Part shown: positions 61,256-62,793 of the stretch, piece after piece
Layout: every line of letters starts with the position of its first letter
Numbering within the stretch: the stretch's first letter is position 1
NCBI GenBank assembly: GCA_902608415.1
Contig: CACLNZ010000006.1
Location: forward strand, 1-62,793
Reading direction: 5' to 3'
DNA from: an uncultured PS1 clade bacterium
GTDB lineage: Bacteria; Pseudomonadota; Alphaproteobacteria; MED-G09
Length of the DNA stretch: 62,793 nucleotides
Position numbers and translations under genes: made by a program
Notes under the pieces: model-generated
Seen by the model: only the letters and a program-made list of their open reading frames with translations
Database searches by the model: none
What the model was told of the DNA's origin: nothing

Positions 61256-62793
61256 TTAGAATTCATATTTAAGGCCAACTTTGAGTTGCCATACTGATTT
61301 TCCAATTTTTCTTACTGGATCTCCATCAATATCAAAATTTTTGTATACATACCGACCTTGATCATCAACTTCTGCTTCAACAACACCTCTAGAATTCATT
61401 GTCCCGCCAGCATAATTTTCAAATCCACCCCAATCAGAATTTATGAGATTTAAAACATTCTCGATATCAACAAAGAATGTTGCTTTTCCATTTATTCCAC
61501 CAGTAGGAAGTTCTTGAGCTATTCTCACATCAAAAGTGCCTTCCCAAGGACTATTAAAGCTATTCCTTGGTACTGCATTCCCTCTATAACCTGATAATCC
61601 AGAGTTATCTAAAAACTGATTAAATGCCTCAAGATCAAACCCATCAGCATAAAGCACATTTGGATCATTTAGACTTGGTACATATAATAGATCAATATTT
61701 TCTCCATCAGTTCTATAACCACTCAAATCCCCAAGGAATGTATAACTAAAAGGTGTACCAGATTGCCTGAAACCATTTAATGCAATACTTGTTTCTAAAT
61801 CACCAAAGATATTACCTTGCCAACTTAGTTTATAATCAAAGGCATGTTCTATCTCATAATGTGAAGGAGAATTTACAGGAGTTAAATGATCAAATACTGG
61901 ATATCTTGTTGCGCTTGAAAAGATTATAGAGCTTGTCATCGCATGAGCCATTTCTCTTTCTTGATGAGCGTATGATAGATATAAATCAATTCCATTATCA
62001 AAAGTTTTTTCGAATGAAATACTGTAAATATCGCTTTCAGGTTCTACATCTTTAAAGGTTGTCAGATATCCAACATAACTACATCCACCATATAACGGTC
62101 TGTTATCAGCTAGTGCATTTCCTCTTGGATCACAACCACCTATATAAGCTCCAACAGGATCCTCTTCTTTCATGTGCATATAATTAGCTCTTAAAGTAAA
62201 AGGACCAATTAAATTAGAGTCTAAGTCTGCTGTTACCCCTACATGTAATTTAGTTATTGATGGTATACCAAAATCTTTATCCATCATATTAGTATAACCA
62301 CCGGTATCCCCAATTTCGTTTCTTACAAGAGCTAAAGCTGCATCACCAGGATAACTTTCTGGTGAACCAGGAGTTGGTAAGTTATTGCTTCTTGCTCTAA
62401 GTTTGTTTCCGGGTAAGCCTAAACCAGTATCAATGTATGGTCCCCCATACCAAACTGGCGGAAGGTTTCCACTGAACTCACCCCAACCAAATGTAACCAA
62501 TACATTATCTTGGGCTTGCCAATCTAGAGATAAACGAGGCATTAGAATATCTTCACCATCTAAACTCACATCATTTTCAGGAGCAGGTCTATATGTATCG
62601 CCCGTCCAATTATACCAAAATGTATTTTTTTTAGGTACAGAATCCATACTAATTTCTTCATACCTAAAACCAATTCTTGCTGTTAAGTCTGATGAGATAT
62701 CCCAGGTATCTTGAAAATAAATTATTGTGAAATCCATATTGAATCGACCAGCTGCGTCTAAAGGATTATTTGTATCTGCGTTTCTGTAATCTA
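61256..62793 (-). CDS. TonB-dependent receptor, C-terminal part (5' end beyond window)
   Basis: Beta-barrel sequence ending WQLKVGLKYEF; frame stays open upstream of the tracked start to the window edge (DYRNADTNNPLDAAGRFNM...). Confidence 0.9.
   Translation of the reverse strand, partial: DYRNADTNNPLDAAGRFNMDFTIIYFQDTWDISSDLTARIGFRYEEISMDSVPKKNTFWYNWTGDTYRPAPENDVSLDGEDILMPRLSLDWQAQDNVLVTFGWGEFSGNLPPVWYGGPYIDTGLGLPGNKLRARSNNLPTPGSPESYPGDAALALVRNEIGDTGGYTNMMDKDFGIPSITKLHVGVTADLDSNLIGPFTLRANYMHMKEEDPVGAYIGGCDPRGNALADNRPLYGGCSYVGYLTTFKDVEPESDIYSISFEKTFDNGIDLYLSYAHQEREMAHAMTSSIIFSSATRYPVFDHLTPVNSPSHYEIEHAFDYKLSWQGNIFGDLETSIALNGFRQSGTPFSYTFLGDLSGYRTDGENIDLLYVPSLNDPNVLYADGFDLEAFNQFLDNSGLSGYRGNAVPRNSFNSPWEGTFDVRIAQELPTGGINGKATFFVDIENVLNLINSDWGGFENYAGGTMNSRGVVEAEVDDQGRYVYKNFDIDGDPVRKIGKSVWQLKVGLKYEF

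Overview
AT-rich, densely coding bacterial chromosome segment, most likely from a marine alphaproteobacterium. The lineage call rests on a CcrM-type methyltransferase next to rnhB, the ubiA/rsmE/gshA and ispH-thrB-rnhA-peroxiredoxin blocks, and a split gcvPA/gcvPB. It is an inference from gene content and synteny, with no database search. About 1-40 kb is accessory catabolism: four Rieske oxygenase alpha subunits, four NTF2/SnoaL-like proteins, PhyH, SDRs, haloalkane dehalogenase, epoxide hydrolase, GSTs, a TonB receptor, a phytase and an embedded type II restriction-modification pair. About 40-58 kb is housekeeping: thrC, thrB, ispH, rnhA, a tandem glycine riboswitch with gcvT-gcvH-gcvPA-gcvPB, rnhB, ccrM, ubiA, rsmE and gshA. 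The right end has acyl-CoA dehydrogenases, a PhoD-like phosphatase and a TonB receptor truncated by the window edge. The most notable signals are: (1) three GANTC sites at exactly 20-bp spacing upstream of ccrM; (2) an isolated bicistron of paralogous three-helix membrane proteins with its own leader, an un-tracked small basic ORF upstream and a strong terminator; (3) a tandem glycine riboswitch with a visible candidate switching helix and a GANTC-containing palindrome at its promoter; (4) a 19-bp palindrome upstream of a bacterioferritin-like gene; (5) a Gfo/Idh/MocA-aldo/keto reductase fusion; (6) repeated Rieske and NTF2-like genes without recognisable beta subunits or reductases. I found no rRNA, CRISPR array, transposase or convincing tRNA by eye.
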